64,000 nt of DNA from Cymodocea nodosa. Its lineage: Eukaryota > Streptophyta > Magnoliopsida > Alismatales > Cymodoceaceae. Shown piece after piece: positions 1-12,848 of the stretch (positions within the stretch are counted from its first letter, which is position 1; each line of letters begins with the position of its first letter). The position numbers were made by a program, and so were the translations under genes. The stretch covers positions 3,293,501 to 3,357,500 of the forward strand of contig CM072339.1 of NCBI GenBank assembly GCA_036874045.1, in the 5' to 3' direction. The notes beneath the pieces are model-generated. The model had not been told where the DNA came from. It saw only the letters and a list, made by a program, of their open reading frames with translations, and searched no databases.

Positions 1-930
1 GTGAGCTTTACAATTTGTTAATTGTTGATAATTCATGATTGAGTTGATTGCAACATAAAAAATAAGTAGAAATAAGGAAAGAAGTAATGTAAAAATATTT
101 GGTTTAATACTTCACTTCTAGAATGATCACCTACAAAATGAATTAGAAAAGCTGACATAGATACTATAAGTCTCTATTTTTTCCCTAGAGTTTGGTGTAT
201 CCCTTTTTTGTATAGAATAAGTAATTGACCATCTTCCACGCTTAGCGTAGATCTGGGTATATGACAATTTTCTATAAAGGAGTCAAATGAAATCAGGAAA
301 TTGGAAGTGCAAGTAATTTTTGGTTCTTGTGTTGTTAGTGATGATATTTTGTTTTCTCTTTCTGGAATGTTTTTTTTTGCAGTATGCCAATTATCATTGC
401 TTTTGGTTTGTTGCAATTACTTTGTTTTTATTAGACAACCTGCTTTGTCACTAGATGATTCCATAATGGTATAATCTTATCCCACATTTTCTTAAAGATA
501 AAATACCTCTTTTTAATCATAGTAGTAGGTTATTAAGGTGGTAAGGTACCCAGACAATGAGCCTTGTTGCTTGGACACCTGGGAAGCAACTTGGTACTAG
601 GATGGTTTTTTCTGCTATTTCTATTTTTCTGAAGTTATATATATTTTATCTATAATATGTTACTAACTTAAGATACTAGATGAAATTGGAAATAACAATT
701 TAAGCATAAATAGCATTTGTCAATGACAACAATCAGCAAAATAAGCAAACAGAAGTAGATGAAATGGTTCAAACTTCAAATATTGAAATAGTCAATAGCA
801 AGTGATACCAAATAACAATAAGTTAATTACCTAGGAAGTTGGGAACACTAAAAACACTCAAAAGTATATAAAAAATTAAATGACTAAATATCACTCATTG
901 TTCAATCATTGTCATTCATCTTCTTCATCC

Positions 931-1029
931 TTAAGTGCTCTCCAAAATCAAGTGTGTCATCTCCTCCCCCTCAAAAAAGTCTTCCTCTTCATCATCTTCC
1001 TCTTGAAATTCTTCATCATCATCATTAAA
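931..1029 (-). pseudogene. Possible acidic C-terminal relict
   Basis: On the minus strand an open stretch of about 32 codons is very rich in Asp and Glu (runs such as NDDDEEF and EEDDEEED) and ends in TAA at 931-933. The adjoining 1030-1210 is more GC-rich than its surroundings and has a possible splice donor. It could be the acidic tail of a transposase or of a nuclear protein pseudogene. The family is not recognised. Confidence 0.18.
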
Positions 1030-2721
1030 TTGCACTCATTATTTGCCTTACCTTGAATATATTTTGAATTCACTTGTTTTTATGCCTCTGGAATATTGCT
1101 GGAAGGGAGCTGCAATGTCACTAGAGATCCTCCTTGCTGCTGGAGATGGCTGGGCTGGATGGAGTCATGTTGGGAAGGGTGGGCTGTGGAAGGAAGGAGG
1201 ATAGGGGAAAGGGAAAAACTAGGCTTTATGCCTTTTAAAAGATTTAAATAAAAAATTTAGATATGGATCCATATCTAGATCCAATATATCCAGATGCCAC
1301 CTAGGTGCCTGACACCTAAACAACTCAGAGGTCTATGCCTTAAGCATGTTTGAGTTTTAAATTTATGCCTAGATGCGTAGGTGCTTGCCTCAGTAAGCCT
1401 TAGGATTTAAAACATAGTTATTATTAGTGCCAATGCACTATTTGTGGTCAAGGTGAATTATGCCTTTGGTTTTTTTTTTTCTAGTGGGTATTCTTATGGT
1501 TTATGGCCACTGTCCGTTGATGAGTATTATTTGTGTAATAATGTGTCAGTTATTTCTATTTGTTACCAAAAGTTTAACTTATTATTGTGATTGTTATCAT
1601 CAAATTTATTATTATTTGCTTTTGACTTATTTTTATTGTCGACATTATTATTAATTGAAGTATAACTATGGGTTTAGTCGGATTTTTCTGTTAATTTTAG
1701 AAAATTATACATTAAGTCATTAATGCATTAGTATTTTTATAAATATATTAGATAATATCCAAGTGTAACATGAAAAATTGAATTTTTAATACCACCCATG
1801 GCTTCACGTGCCAAGTTGCCTTTGGTCATCTCCATTGCACAACTGGCACCATGATAAATATGATGTATTGTGCCTTAATAAAATACCTCTTCTATGTGAC
1901 ATGGAGCATAGCAGGTCATTGTCATTCTGCCATTTGCTTTTATACACCTTGGTTGCCACCCTCTTATGAAGAAGAACACAGATAACAACTTTGACTTCAA
2001 GTGGTGACTGTCTTTTCCAAACTATTTTAAATAGTTTGCAATGTCTCCAATGAGTGCCACACCTTGCCTTGTGAAGTTTGGACTAAGTACAAACACTTAG
2101 AAATGAAAACTACCATAAAAGGCATTGTTATTCTCCATGAAACTTGGTTAATATGCAGTTTGAGGCAACTTAAAAAGGGATGAAAGCAACAACAAGAATA
2201 CAGTACAATAAAAATAGTGGGAATACAAACATCAGATAAAATAGGAGAAATTAAAGTAGTTCATAGCTCCCAGTCTTTACTCATTATTAAGCTACAGGTT
2301 ACATTCCTTCCTATTATAAAATTAAATCTGATTATGCCATGCCCTTACATTCCAACATTGAAAAATTGGTACCGGCTGCAAAAGTTTGTTAGTCAACTTA
2401 CTGAAACGTGAGAACTAGATCACATAAAAACCTGCTAGACTTAGTTACTATTCTACTTGATATGTGTCTTCTGCCTTTGTCATTTTCATTCCATTTGCCT
2501 AATTTTCTTATTATACCATTTATGCCAATATTTTTTTTTATGGATTATTATCACTGTTAGATGTTGAATGGTATTAGTACATTTTCTTGATGTGTCTATC
2601 TTTTAAGAAGTGTCATTTTAATTGTTTTGTCAACTTGAAAAGGCATCCTAGGTCTTGTTGAAAATACTTGGGTTCTTACACTATTGTTCCATGTCTTCTT
2701 TTGACTCAAGAAATTGTGTAA

Positions 2722-2879
2722 TCATAACATGTGGAATAAATAAATGGCTGGAATCAAAGTATTGATTTCTTCAGCTACCCTCCAGCCCCATTTAGGTACT
2801 TCATAACATGTGGAATAAATAAATGGCTGAAATCAAAGTATTGATTTCTTCAGCCATCCTCCAGCCCCATTTTGGTACT
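2722..2879. repeat. 79-bp tandem duplication
   Basis: Two adjacent copies, 2722-2800 and 2801-2879, each starting TCATAACATGTGGAATAAAT and ending in TGGTACTT or a close variant. Only a handful of positions differ, so the duplication is fairly recent. It lies outside any recognised exon. Confidence 0.9.
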
Positions 2880-3134
2880 TGTAACCAATGGGTACTTCTG
2901 AAATACATCATGCTCATGACTTCAATTCAGCTCACTTATACACAACATATTCTTAGCCTGACCATATATATAAGTTAACACCATACTGAAATTCTTATAT
3001 TAAAAAAGGCTGTATTGCATTTATTGGGTATCTGACCAAGTAAATCTTGGTTTGCATATTTTTATAGATGTTCTAATTGAAAAAGCAATCTTCAATGTTA
3101 AGTATTTGGTCTGATGCATATTTCCTGGGAATAG

Positions 3135-6100
3135 AAGTCGTGTGAGATGGAATGAGGCTAACTTGAATGAAATTGAGGCTACCAAACCGGTGAGGCAGAA
3201 AATTACTGAGCCTAAGACTCCGTATCACCATATGGTGGATGATGATGATGATGGTAAATTATGGCTGATGTTTTTTTATCATATTATACTCTCCTTTTTA
3301 TTATGTTTTGATAATTTTATTTTGAAAGCATTGAGTTCTTGATTATTTTTAAAAAATTGGTATGTATAACTCTTGCAGGTTCTCCAACTCCAAGGCGGGC
3401 TTTTGATGAACATGCAGAAGCTATAATGAGTGCACTGAATACTGTTGCTTCTTCGAGCAAAAGGGAGAATGGTGGTTGGACATCTTCCGAGGATGAGGCT
3501 GATGCTGCTGAACGAGATGAAGGTTTGGTTTTTGAGTGGTTTCTTAATGCTCTCTTTCTTGTGTATAAATATCTGTTCTGTTCATTTTTTGGCCTTTGAT
3601 ATAATATGTCTAAAGTAAATTTTAACAATTTTCTGTTAATTGTTATTGAGATATATAACATGAAACATAGTTCTTGCACCATATTTGTACAGTTGTATTG
3701 GAAGAAAAATCAGTAGAATGTGGTTGTGCTGAAGTTGGATGCTCCATTTAAATATTTGCTTTCATGAAATTCTATTGTCTACTAGTAACCACCCAAAAAA
3801 CTCGTCTATTAGTAGACATTGCAAAGTCAATAATGTGCGAGTATAGTTGGCCTTCTTGTGTCAAGACTTCTTGATGCCATTGGTTATTTTTTTGGGAAAA
3901 GGGTGATTCTCATTGATTAATAAGAGAACTTCCAAGATGCATTGCTACTGGGAACAACAACAAAAACAACTCTCAAACCTTAATGCCATTGCCGGTTCAA
4001 CCAATGAATCCTTTTCTTTCATTTATTTTTATCCATAATTAAGTCTTTTATTAAGTTATATAATTTTAAAACTTTTTTTATAATTTCTAACCAAGTAATC
4101 TTTGGTATTCCTCTACCTCTTTTAATTTCTCTTGTATTAATTGATTCTTACTTCCTTATATGTGCATTTATAAGTCTTCTATGGACATGACCAAATCATT
4201 TATTCTGAATAAAATCATTTTTTACTTATATCTTTTTGTAATACCAATTCTATCTATAGAGGTTCATTCCTTCATAGTCAATCTCAAGCTTAGATAAAGG
4301 AGGGTTAGCATTAGATAGATAATCAATTGTAAAAATGTGTTAATCCTTTATCAACATGAATTCTAAAGATAATGGTCAAATTATAAAAGATGTTATGTAG
4401 GATTAAAGTAGGATGGATAAAGTGGAGATATACTTTTAGAATGTTATGTGATTGGATGATACCCTTAAAATTAAAAGAAAAATTCTATACAACTGTAATT
4501 TGTCTAGCTATACTTCATGACTTAAAATGCTGAATTATAAAGTATGATCACATGTAAAAAATTAGTGTTGTTAAGATGCGTATACTTAAATGGATGATTG
4601 ATAATATTATAAAAGATAAATTAAAAAATAATTTTATTAGGAATGGAGTAGGAGTTGCACTAGTTGAATATAATATAAGAAAAAATCAGCTTAAGTGGTT
4701 TAGTCATATCCTTAGAAGACTAAAGAATGCACTAGTTAGGAGAGAAAAATTAATTAGTGTAAAAGAAACAAGTAAAGGAAGACTTAAAACTACTTGATTA
4801 AAAATTATGAGAAAATATTTAAACTTATGTAATTTAATCAAAGATTTGATCATAGATAGAATTACATGAAAGAAAATGATTTATGTGGCCAACCCTTTGT
4901 AGTGGGATTATAGTTTGGGTTGTTATATTTTGTTGTAATACCATTCATCCATCTAGGATTCATATCCATATTAGGCTGATGAGTTTTTGTAGTTAGCCGT
5001 CCACCTAACGCTAATCCACTTCTTTTACTTAGGCTTGTGGTTAGTGTATGAGGGTGCTCTCCACTTAAGATTTATGCCTGCTGGATGAACACATGATTTA
5101 CTTGATACATTGACTTCCACGAAATTTGTGGTCTAACATTCTTGAAGTTTTATGATGGTTAATTGCCTTGGGAATGTCTCATGTTACAGATCTTTATTTC
5201 TGCAACTGCTGTGCAGATTCATGATAATAAAACATTGATATCTTGTTTTGCCCCTTCTACTGGTGATTGAATTTCTAATTTTTAATTAGTATTATAAATT
5301 TTTTTATTATATGACTTTCCATATAACCGTCTAATTTATGTATGATAACCTTTACATTTTGCCAAAACTCACATCTTTATTTACATTGTTCATGAATCAT
5401 AATTATAATGGCAACAATCTACGTGTAAGGAAAGTAACCAAGGAGATTAGTTATGAAATTAACAGGCTATTCGGCATTGTTGATTTGGCATTCTACTAGG
5501 AGCTTGTTTTGATGGCTTTTGCACTATGTTTTGCATGGTTATATGCGGTGCTACCTTCCTGTTTGGAAGAGGCAAACCAGATAACTTCTTCCGCTCAACC
5601 AGATAAACACATGAATATGTTGACTTCACACGAAATTTGTACATCTGACTTTCCTTAAAATTTTATGATACCTACATTTTTTGGAATGTCGCATGTTGCT
5701 ACAAATGCGGTGCAGATTCATGACAACCAAACGTGGACTTGTTTTGCCCTTTGGTTGCTGAACTTCTATTTGGTAGACTAGTATAATAAATTTTATTGTC
5801 CGACTTACTGACTAATTTACGAATGGCAATGATGTCTAGTTTACTAAGAGATGCAATTGCAAATGTACTTATTTGTTTCCCTCATTCTCTTAGATTCTGA
5901 TACCGAAAGACAGAGACTGAGCTTTAGAGAGCACAGGAAGGCTCACTATGATGAATTTAGGAAGGTCAAAGAACTCCGCTACAAAGGAAGCCTCTTTGAT
6001 AATGATATCGATGAGGACGATGTTGAAGAAAATGCTGATTCATGTCAAGCGGCATCTTCGACTAGCCCTAAAATGGACATAGACAAAGTTGAAGATCAGA

Positions 6101-6147
6101 AAAGTCTGCAACCTAAAAAAGACGAACATCCTTCGGATGCGTGTTAA
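3135..6147 (+). CDS. Protein phosphatase 1 inhibitor 2 (5' partial)
   Basis: Regulatory inhibitor of the PP1 catalytic subunit. Three exons are visible: 3135 (or 3138)-3253, 3379-3522 and 5894-6147 (TAA at 6145-6147), with GT..AG introns and phases that join cleanly, giving about 169 residues from the RVRW motif onward. RVRW fits the PP1-docking RVxF/W consensus. The block [15 protein letters not shown] is the plant inhibitor-2 signature; its TP site corresponds to the GSK3-phosphorylated threonine of animal inhibitor 2. The last exon carries [16 protein letters not shown], matching the HY-containing helix that covers the PP1 active site, and then an acidic tail. The exon with the initiator ATG was not located; the reading frame requires an upstream exon ending in phase 2. 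The 2.4-kb last intron contains LINE debris and a diverged tandem duplication. Family identity is secure; the start is open. Confidence 0.9.
4300..4880 (+). mobile_element. RTE-type LINE 3' fragment (decayed)
   Basis: Inside the last inhibitor-2 intron. Translated fragments match the C-terminal part of plant RTE-like non-LTR polyproteins: a stretch ending [11 protein letters not shown], then RILKWM, an IRNGVGVA segment, and [18 protein letters not shown], in the usual order. Stops and frameshifts separate them. The preceding 4020-4290 resembles other LINE-derived DNA, possibly in the opposite orientation. It is a 5'-truncated dead copy. No poly-A tail or target duplication was defined. Confidence 0.65.
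5092..5850. repeat. Diverged ~250-bp duplication in last inhibitor-2 intron
   Basis: Segments about 5092-5345 and 5590-5850 share an ordered set of motifs: ACACATGA, ACGAAATTTGT, TTTTATGAT, GGAATGTC, CATGTT, GTGCAGATTCATGA and CTTGTTTTGCCC. The offset is about 500 bp. The second copy ends just before the acceptor of the final exon. Divergence is high, so the duplication is old. No exon-like sequence is seen beside copy 1. Confidence 0.6.
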
Positions 6148-6175
6148 GAAAGTGCTTGTCCGGTGCTGAAATCTG

Positions 6176-6181
6176 AATAAA
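6176..6181 (+). terminator. Poly(A) signal of inhibitor-2 gene
   Basis: AATAAA about 30 bp after the TAA stop, followed by T-rich and GT-rich sequence. A plausible near-upstream element for cleavage and polyadenylation, although plant signals are loose. Confidence 0.5.
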
Positions 6182-6939
6182 AGTTCGCTGGAGTTTTCCC
6201 TGCTCGTATCTTTGTATTCCTCTGTTTCACGGTTCTGCCTGTTCTTCTTTCTCTTGTCTGTCTATTTTTAAGCAACTTTTTTTTGAGTCTTTGTTGTTGA
6301 TGATTGGTGGGTTGTAAATGTATACGTACACTTCTTTGTTATGTTGTTCACACTCTTGACATCTCCCGTTTTGACATTCCCTGTAGCAATGCATGTCGGC
6401 AAAACAATACACGGGACTTTGGGTTTTAACAGAGGCGGAGAGTCGTCGAAGCAAATGTTTGTGAATGGATGCTGATCATTTTAATGCTTATCGGCGTCTC
6501 GTGTGCAAGCGTTCCAGTGGATTATACCCACATCATGACGTCAAGCATGGGGGTGTAAATGTGATGGATGATATGATATGATATGATCCAGATCCATACG
6601 TTTAAATTTTTGTTAAATATGTTTAAATTATATTTTCTGTACGTTTATTTTTGTCCACCCTTTGGCAATTGTTGTGGATAAACTAGTGACTGGCTAATTC
6701 GCATCATTAAATTTTTTATGGAACAAAATGAACCTTGTGATTATCATGTCCTGCATGGCATAAAGGGGAGCAATAGATTTAGATCAAGCGAAGTATTTTA
6801 AAGAACATAATAGTCGTAGTAAAAGATAATGAAATTATAAATAAATGATATATGTATTTTGATAAAAGTATTAGATGATGGAGATGTTGATATATGTAGT
6901 TCTATGGTATTAAATATGTATAGGTAGAATCACCATTTA
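6182..6939. other. Intergenic, no gene seen
   Basis: 3' flank of the inhibitor-2 gene. Contains a short ATGAT-type microsatellite around 6565-6590. No ORF with recognisable motifs. It ends with the TTA target site of the Harbinger element. Confidence 0.5.
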
Positions 6940-6945
6940 GGAGGG

Positions 6946-6967
6946 TGGGGGGGGGGGGGGGGGGGGG
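6946..6967. repeat. Poly-G run in left TIR
   Basis: A run of about 20 G residues lies between GAGGGT and TGTTTGTGCA, exactly inside the left terminal inverted repeat of Harbinger 1. The right TIR has only GGG followed by TG at that place. Confidence 0.85.
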
Positions 6968-8089
6968 TGTTTGTGCAAATCTTGACTTTTGGAGAAACCT
7001 TTTTCCAAAAGTTAGGCAAATCTTTACTTGAGTTGAGCATCTCCACTCAAGCCCTTAGAAATCTTCTTTGCTTGAGTTGCCAAAACATCGCATCACCTAA
7101 GCCACTATTGTCAATCATTCCTTGCTCCTATGAAGGTAACTCCATTGTAACATCGAAATCCTTATAGAAACGACTCTTGTGAAGGTGACCATCACTATTG
7201 TCAAAACTTCACCTAAGGCTAAGTTACCATTGTCATTATTCCTCAATCTTATGAAGGTAACCCTATCACAACATCAGAATCTTTGTAGAAACAAATCCTT
7301 GTCATCTCCACTCAAGTCCTTTCCCAAAACCTTCCTCACTTGAGTCATCGAAATCTTACCCTCACTCAAGCCACCACTATCACAATTGTCAAAATTCCTA
7401 TAAAACCCCTTTGACAAGAAATCCCTTCCTCTAAAATCAACATTGACATTAATATCCCTGTAGGAACAGCTCCTCACTCAATAACATATTTCAAACAACA
7501 TATTGTTTATAATATCAATGGAACTTTGTTGACCCTACAATATTCATACTTCGATACTAATTCATTAAACATATGATTTTGTGAGCATATATATCTGCTT
7601 GATATATTTTTATTTAGTTGTGTACTTGTGTTATTATTTTCTTAAATGTAGGATCCACAACATAGGCAAATAGTTGAAAAGCTTGTGGATCAATTGGACA
7701 TTATTATCTTGACAATATTCTATTGGTCATATCTGGCTTGTTATCTGTACATTAATAACTACAGGTGCAATAATCTATTGGTCAATCTTAATGGAGATTT
7801 TGAGTACATATTATTAATCGATGATACCTTGTTTTTGACATATGTTCCAATGATGTGCTTGTTATACTTATTTTAATAATGTGCTTTTGATTTATATATA
7901 TGTGTTGTAAAGTAGATATAGTTAGTACAAAAAATACAATATAAGGTAGATAAAGATTTTACATTAGTTAGAATGCAAAAGCAGATACTACATTTTTTAA
8001 TATATTAGAAGATGTTTTAAATGAAGGGAATGGAAATACACATGATAAAAAAGTTAAAGTTGCAACATGAAATAAGGTAATAGAAAAAT

Positions 8090-8960
8090 ACAACAAAGAC
8101 AAATGTAAGTATCACAAAAACAAATATTGATAATTGAATTAAAACATAGCGACATGTATCACAACTATGTAAAAATTATGTCTCAAAGTGGTTGAGGATA
8201 GAATTACATACAAGGTCATATAGATATTTTAGATGAAGTTTAGAATGAATTTGTTAAGGTAATATTTTCGAATGTATTAATATAATTTATACGTCTTATA
8301 TATGCTAATGCTTTTTCAATCTTACAGAAATATTTAGATTGTGCCTCCCTAAAAGGAAAATCATGTCCCATTTATGATCTACTACAATTACTATTTGAAA
8401 ATAATATGGATATAGGGAATGGTAGTAGAGACATTGAAATAATTAGTTAGAATCGAGGAGTCATACCTATAGATAACTAAATGAAATAATGCCCCCACTA
8501 AATGAAAATCATTTTCAATACTTCACACCATCAAATGACAGTCTAATGACTACGGATGGTACCCGAACTTCAAACTCCAACTTCTTCATCAAGAAGGTCC
8601 TTTGAGATGAGAAAGATAAAACATCTAAGACCACATACAAAGTCAACACAACTTATGGTATCTTCATTTAAAGATGTTACATTTGCTATTATGTATTTAT
8701 ATGAAAAAGAAGAGGATAAAGTTAAAGCTCGATAAGAATATTATGATAATGTGACAAACATACAGAAAGAACAACTTGATGTCCAAAAACAATAGGCTAG
8801 AACTTAAGAGAGGCAAAATCTATTTAAAGAGAGGTAAAGTGCAAGAGAAAATGTTGTAATTGAAAGTAAAAGAAGGAAGTCTTACAACATAACTACACAA
8901 GCATTACTGTAAATTGAAAGTTTTAGTAACAGTGAGAAATTCAAAGTAATGACTTTGTTA
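8090..8960 (+). pseudogene. Harbinger 1 Myb/SANT-like ORF1 remnant
   Basis: Decayed companion protein that in this superfamily binds DNA and helps nuclear import of the transposase. Visible pieces include a stretch reading KGKSCPIYDLLQLLFENN, which resembles the conserved region after the SANT domain of plant ORF1 proteins (usually CPxYDxLxxLFG), and a later Lys/Glu-rich segment that may be helical. Stops interrupt all frames. It lies directly upstream of the transposase and on the same strand, as expected. Identification rests on order and short motifs. Confidence 0.5.
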
Positions 8961-9378
8961 GAAGAAAAAAAGAATTAGCAGAATAATTTCTAAGTATCTC
9001 AGCAAAAATGAGGGTAGAATTGATAGAGTATAACAATTCATGAATGCCATTTTATGTTGTTGAGTAATATTGAACAATGTAATGAACTTTATTATTATGG
9101 TGAATAATGTGTAATGTTGAATTTTAGATAATGATGATGACTATTGATTTTCATGTGTGAATGCTTCATTACTTGATATTTTAGATAAATCTTGTTATGT
9201 CAAATAAATGTTTTTATTATTGTTGAAGATTCTTATAGATTTTGAAGAAAATATGTACTAATCTCATTCCTTCTTGTAAGTAATAATTATCATGAATGAT
9301 ATGGATAGTTTGGAATGATTAAAGAATATGATTGAGGAAGAAGAGGAAAAAGCAAAAAGATGACGAACATTACTTCTT

Positions 9379-10590
9379 TTAATGTGGAACTTCCTTACAG
9401 GTATTGCATGTGTGTCAAGTATATTAACTAGTACTACATATCGCATTTATAGTAGAGAAGGGCATGACTACATTAGAAGATTATTAAATCCATCAGTACT
9501 ACATCAAGCATATAATTATTGGAAGATATATAGAATGAGTCAACATGTATTCCTTAACTTATGTAATTTGTTATGAAGAGAATGTGGCATGAGAAATACA
9601 AGCAATGCCAGTGTAGAAGAGAAGTTTGCAATATTTCTTGTCACTCTTGGTCAAAACTAATGATATGGAGTAATAAGAGAGTGCTTCTCTTAGTTTACAT
9701 AGACTGTTAGTACCTACTTTAATGAAGTACTTAATGTAATTTTAAACTTACATAAAAAACTTATTGCAATGCCTCCAACATCAACTCCAAGTAGAATACT
9801 AAATGATTCAAATGTATATCCCTATTTTAAGGTAAATATGTATTTTCATATGGAATTGATTTGTACATTATTTTTTGACAAATTTCTTATGCTTATGTTA
9901 ATAGGATTACATTAGTGTTGTTGATGGAACACATATTAAGGCAACTATTTATGAATGACAAACAAAAAGATTTAAAAATAGAAAATGAGAATTAAGTCAA
10001 AATATTATAACTATAAGTAATTTTGATATAGAATTTACATATATTTTTAATGGTTATGAAGTATCATCTTTTGATCCAAGAATACTTCAAGATGCAATCA
10101 TAAGACGTCATTCATTCAAGGTTCCACCATGTATGAAGTAGCATATTTTTGTTATGTACACTAATTTTTAATTATATATAGGCAAATTTTACTTGATTGA
10201 TGCTGGTTATCCTAATCAACCTGAATTTATTTATCCATATCGAGGAGTGAGATATCATCTATTTGAATATGAAAATAATAGACTTCTAGAAAATGCAGTA
10301 GAAAACTTCAATTATAGACATTTACAATTAAGATCAGTGATTGAGTGATCATTTAGAGTAGTAAAATATCATTTTACAATCTTACGAGAACACATGTATC
10401 TTTATGAGACACAAGTGAAGATTGTAATGACTTATTTCCTATTACATAATTTTATACATAGAATTGACAAAGTAGATTTATTAAAAGATCTAAAAGATGA
10501 GTTAACTAAATTTGATTTGGAAAATGAAGAAATTGAAATTATTGAAGATAAGCTTTCATAGATGGATAGTACATTAGAAATGACATAAAA
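9379..10590 (+). pseudogene. Harbinger 1 DDE transposase remnant
   Basis: HARBI1-like DDE_Tnp_4 nuclease. Exon 1 runs to 9831 (ending NVYPYFK), a 72-bp intron 9832-9904 follows, then exon 2 begins DYISVVDGTHIKA, containing the first catalytic Asp. LSQN and FDIEFTYIFNGYE follow, then after a second small intron YLIDAGYPNQP with the second Asp, YRGVRYHL, and LRSVIE with the catalytic Glu, which is followed at once by a stop. IVMTYFLLHNFI matches the family C-terminus. In-frame stops (for example TGA after YE near 9956) show the copy is dead. The intron position just before the first DDE Asp is shared with the neighbouring element. Confidence 0.8.
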
Positions 10591-12848
10591 ACAAAAAAAA
10601 CAAATAGCAAATGAAATGTATAACAACATGAAGATTGTTATATGGGAATGACGTGTTTTTTAAATTATTTCATATATAACTGTATAATATTGTTATGTTA
10701 TAATGTTTGAACATTTGTATGTTGAGAATTTATATTTATACTGTGAACTTTATTCATATGTTGGATGTTAGTTAATAGTTTTGAAATGTAATTATTTATG
10801 ATATGTTATGTTCAAATAGGTAATTGACAACACAACTTTTTTTTAATTTGTTTATGACATTATTAATAAATAAAAATAAGAAAAATTGATATTTTTTCTT
10901 AATATATAAGTATTTTGAAGTAAAGAAATAGAGTAAATAAAAAATAATTATTAAGGTACTTTAATTAAAAAAGTATATTTCAATTCTAAACATTCCCTTT
11001 AACATAAACCTTGTCTAGGAATCTTGACTTTTTAAAACATGTACAAATACCTTAAATTTTCTCAAGAATCTGAACTTTTCATTTTTTCTATTTTCGAACT
11101 TTCTAACATGCACAAACACCCTCTTAACTCTCAATTTTCATGTAAAAATTGGAATTCATTTACTCTCTTTCAAATAAATTATATATACTATCTTATAATA
11201 TAATGATATTCTCTATGTCAAATCATACATATTATCAAGATTTTCATATTATACATCCCTCTACAATTACATACACCTTTTACGAGTATTTGCTTGTAAT
11301 TGGTTTATTTGGAATTGAGGTTTTCTTTAATCAAAAAGGGGGGATTTGTGTATTTAGAATCCGACAGAAATGAAAATTTTTTCCATTAAATTCTAAGACC
11401 CCCTTGTTTGTTTATGCTTCTTGGAATTTATTTTGTGGGAAAATGAATTCCAAACCTTCACTTGGGTTAGGGAAAATTTTTTCCCAACCTAAGAGGTTTG
11501 AATGTAATAGAATTCATTTTCCCAACCTTTGCTCGACTCAATGTCCCGCTCACCTCCCAATTGCCTATTCTATAGTTGAGAAGCCTACTACTTAGCTAGT
11601 CACAAGCCTCTTCCAACCTTCGCCAATAAAGAAGCCTCTCGCCGCTTAATAGTTACAAGCCTCTTCCAACCTTCGACGGTAGAGGAGCCTCCCACTCTAA
11701 CAGTCACAAGCCTCCCACTTGCCAATTGCATGCCTCTCACTCACTAGTTGCTCCCACTCACCAATCGCATGCCTCTTCTAGTCAAGAAGCCTCCTGCTCA
11801 CCTCTCGATCACCTCTCAATCCCAGTTGCATTGCGTGGCCTCGTAGTTGAACCTGTCGAAGCCTCCCCCTCCTCCTTGTGCTCACTATTCGCAGTATAAG
11901 GTATTCCTTGTCGTTCCTTTCAATGCTACATTTTCATGAGGTCTCATTGCAAATTCCTTTAATCTCGTAAACTCTAACTCAATTAAGAACTTCTTCAGGA
12001 TCTCTTCATTTTTAAATGTTTTATTCAATCCCACAGATTCCCCCGATTGGCAAATTAGCCTTTCAGCTTTCATTTGTTACCATATCATTAGATATTTTAT
12101 CAATGGATGCTCTTTTCACCATTTTCTTTTTTTCCTTTGTTTGAATTTTTTTTGGTCTTGCAAGTGTTGTACCCAACAAGACCCAAGCTCCCATCTAGTG
12201 AATACACCATGGTAGGCTTCCTCTTTCTCAAGCTTTGTTAAGCTTTCTTTTATCACTTAAAGCTTGCTCAAGCAGAATATGCATTGTTACCCTTTGAGAT
12301 CTGTGAATTATTGTAAATCCTATTACCTTCTATAGCTAGAATATCATGAAGAAGCATCCTCAAGCTGAAATAACAATATGTACATCAGGATGTGAAGAAT
12401 GTCTAATTAAAAAAAAAAAAGGCTAACTAATCGATTCTACCATCATGGGAAGTACCAAAAAAGGAATATATGGCCTATCACTGTATATCTCAAATTAATA
12501 TTCTTATTCAATCAAATTGATCTAGGGTCCTCTCACTGATACGTTATTCGAGGGATTTTCAAACCACTATTGGCACTTGACTAATATGAACGATAGATAT
12601 AATTGTAATTTTCCTTAAATCCTTTAACATACAAAGCTGGGTAATAATGCCTTGATAAGTTTTCAAATATGTTTTTTTTGAAATGTTTTGGTTTATTTGC
12701 TTTTATTGTTAGATATTTATTATTGTCTAATATGAATGATAGAAATGACTTTTATTGCATTGTATTTTTATTTGATCAAAACAATGTGTGTATATGAAAC
12801 TATATTATGGTGTATTTTATATTATCTTGAAATGTGCATTCCTAATAA

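Larger units (their letters stand above)
1..3134. other. Gene-poor left flank of the inhibitor-2 gene
   Basis: No convincing coding exon was found here on either strand. The stretch is AT-rich and should contain, or lie downstream of, the missing first exon of the PP1 inhibitor-2 gene that follows. It holds a 79-bp tandem duplication (2722-2879) and a short acidic minus-strand relict near 931-1029, listed separately. Short ORFs here have neither recognisable motifs nor coding-like composition. Confidence 0.5.
6940..11123 (+). mobile_element. PIF/Harbinger transposon 1 (decayed, 4184 bp)
   Basis: Flanked by TTA on both sides (6937-6939 and 11124-11126), the 3-bp target duplication typical of PIF/Harbinger. 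Outer ends are inverted repeats: left GGAGGGT, a G run, then TGTTTGTGCA; right, read inward, GAGGGTGTTTGTGCATG. The element contains the two genes expected for the superfamily, in the same direction: a Myb/SANT-like ORF1 (about 8090-8960) and a DDE transposase (about 9379-10590). Both are broken by stops. The left subterminal region (about 6990-7480) holds imperfect repeats built on TATGAAGGTAAC, possible transposase-binding sites. The boundaries are well supported. Confidence 0.85.

Noticed and set aside
7274-7477. 67-codon minus-strand ORF
   Set aside because: Falls in the Harbinger 1 subterminal repeat block; composition follows the repeat and no motif is present.
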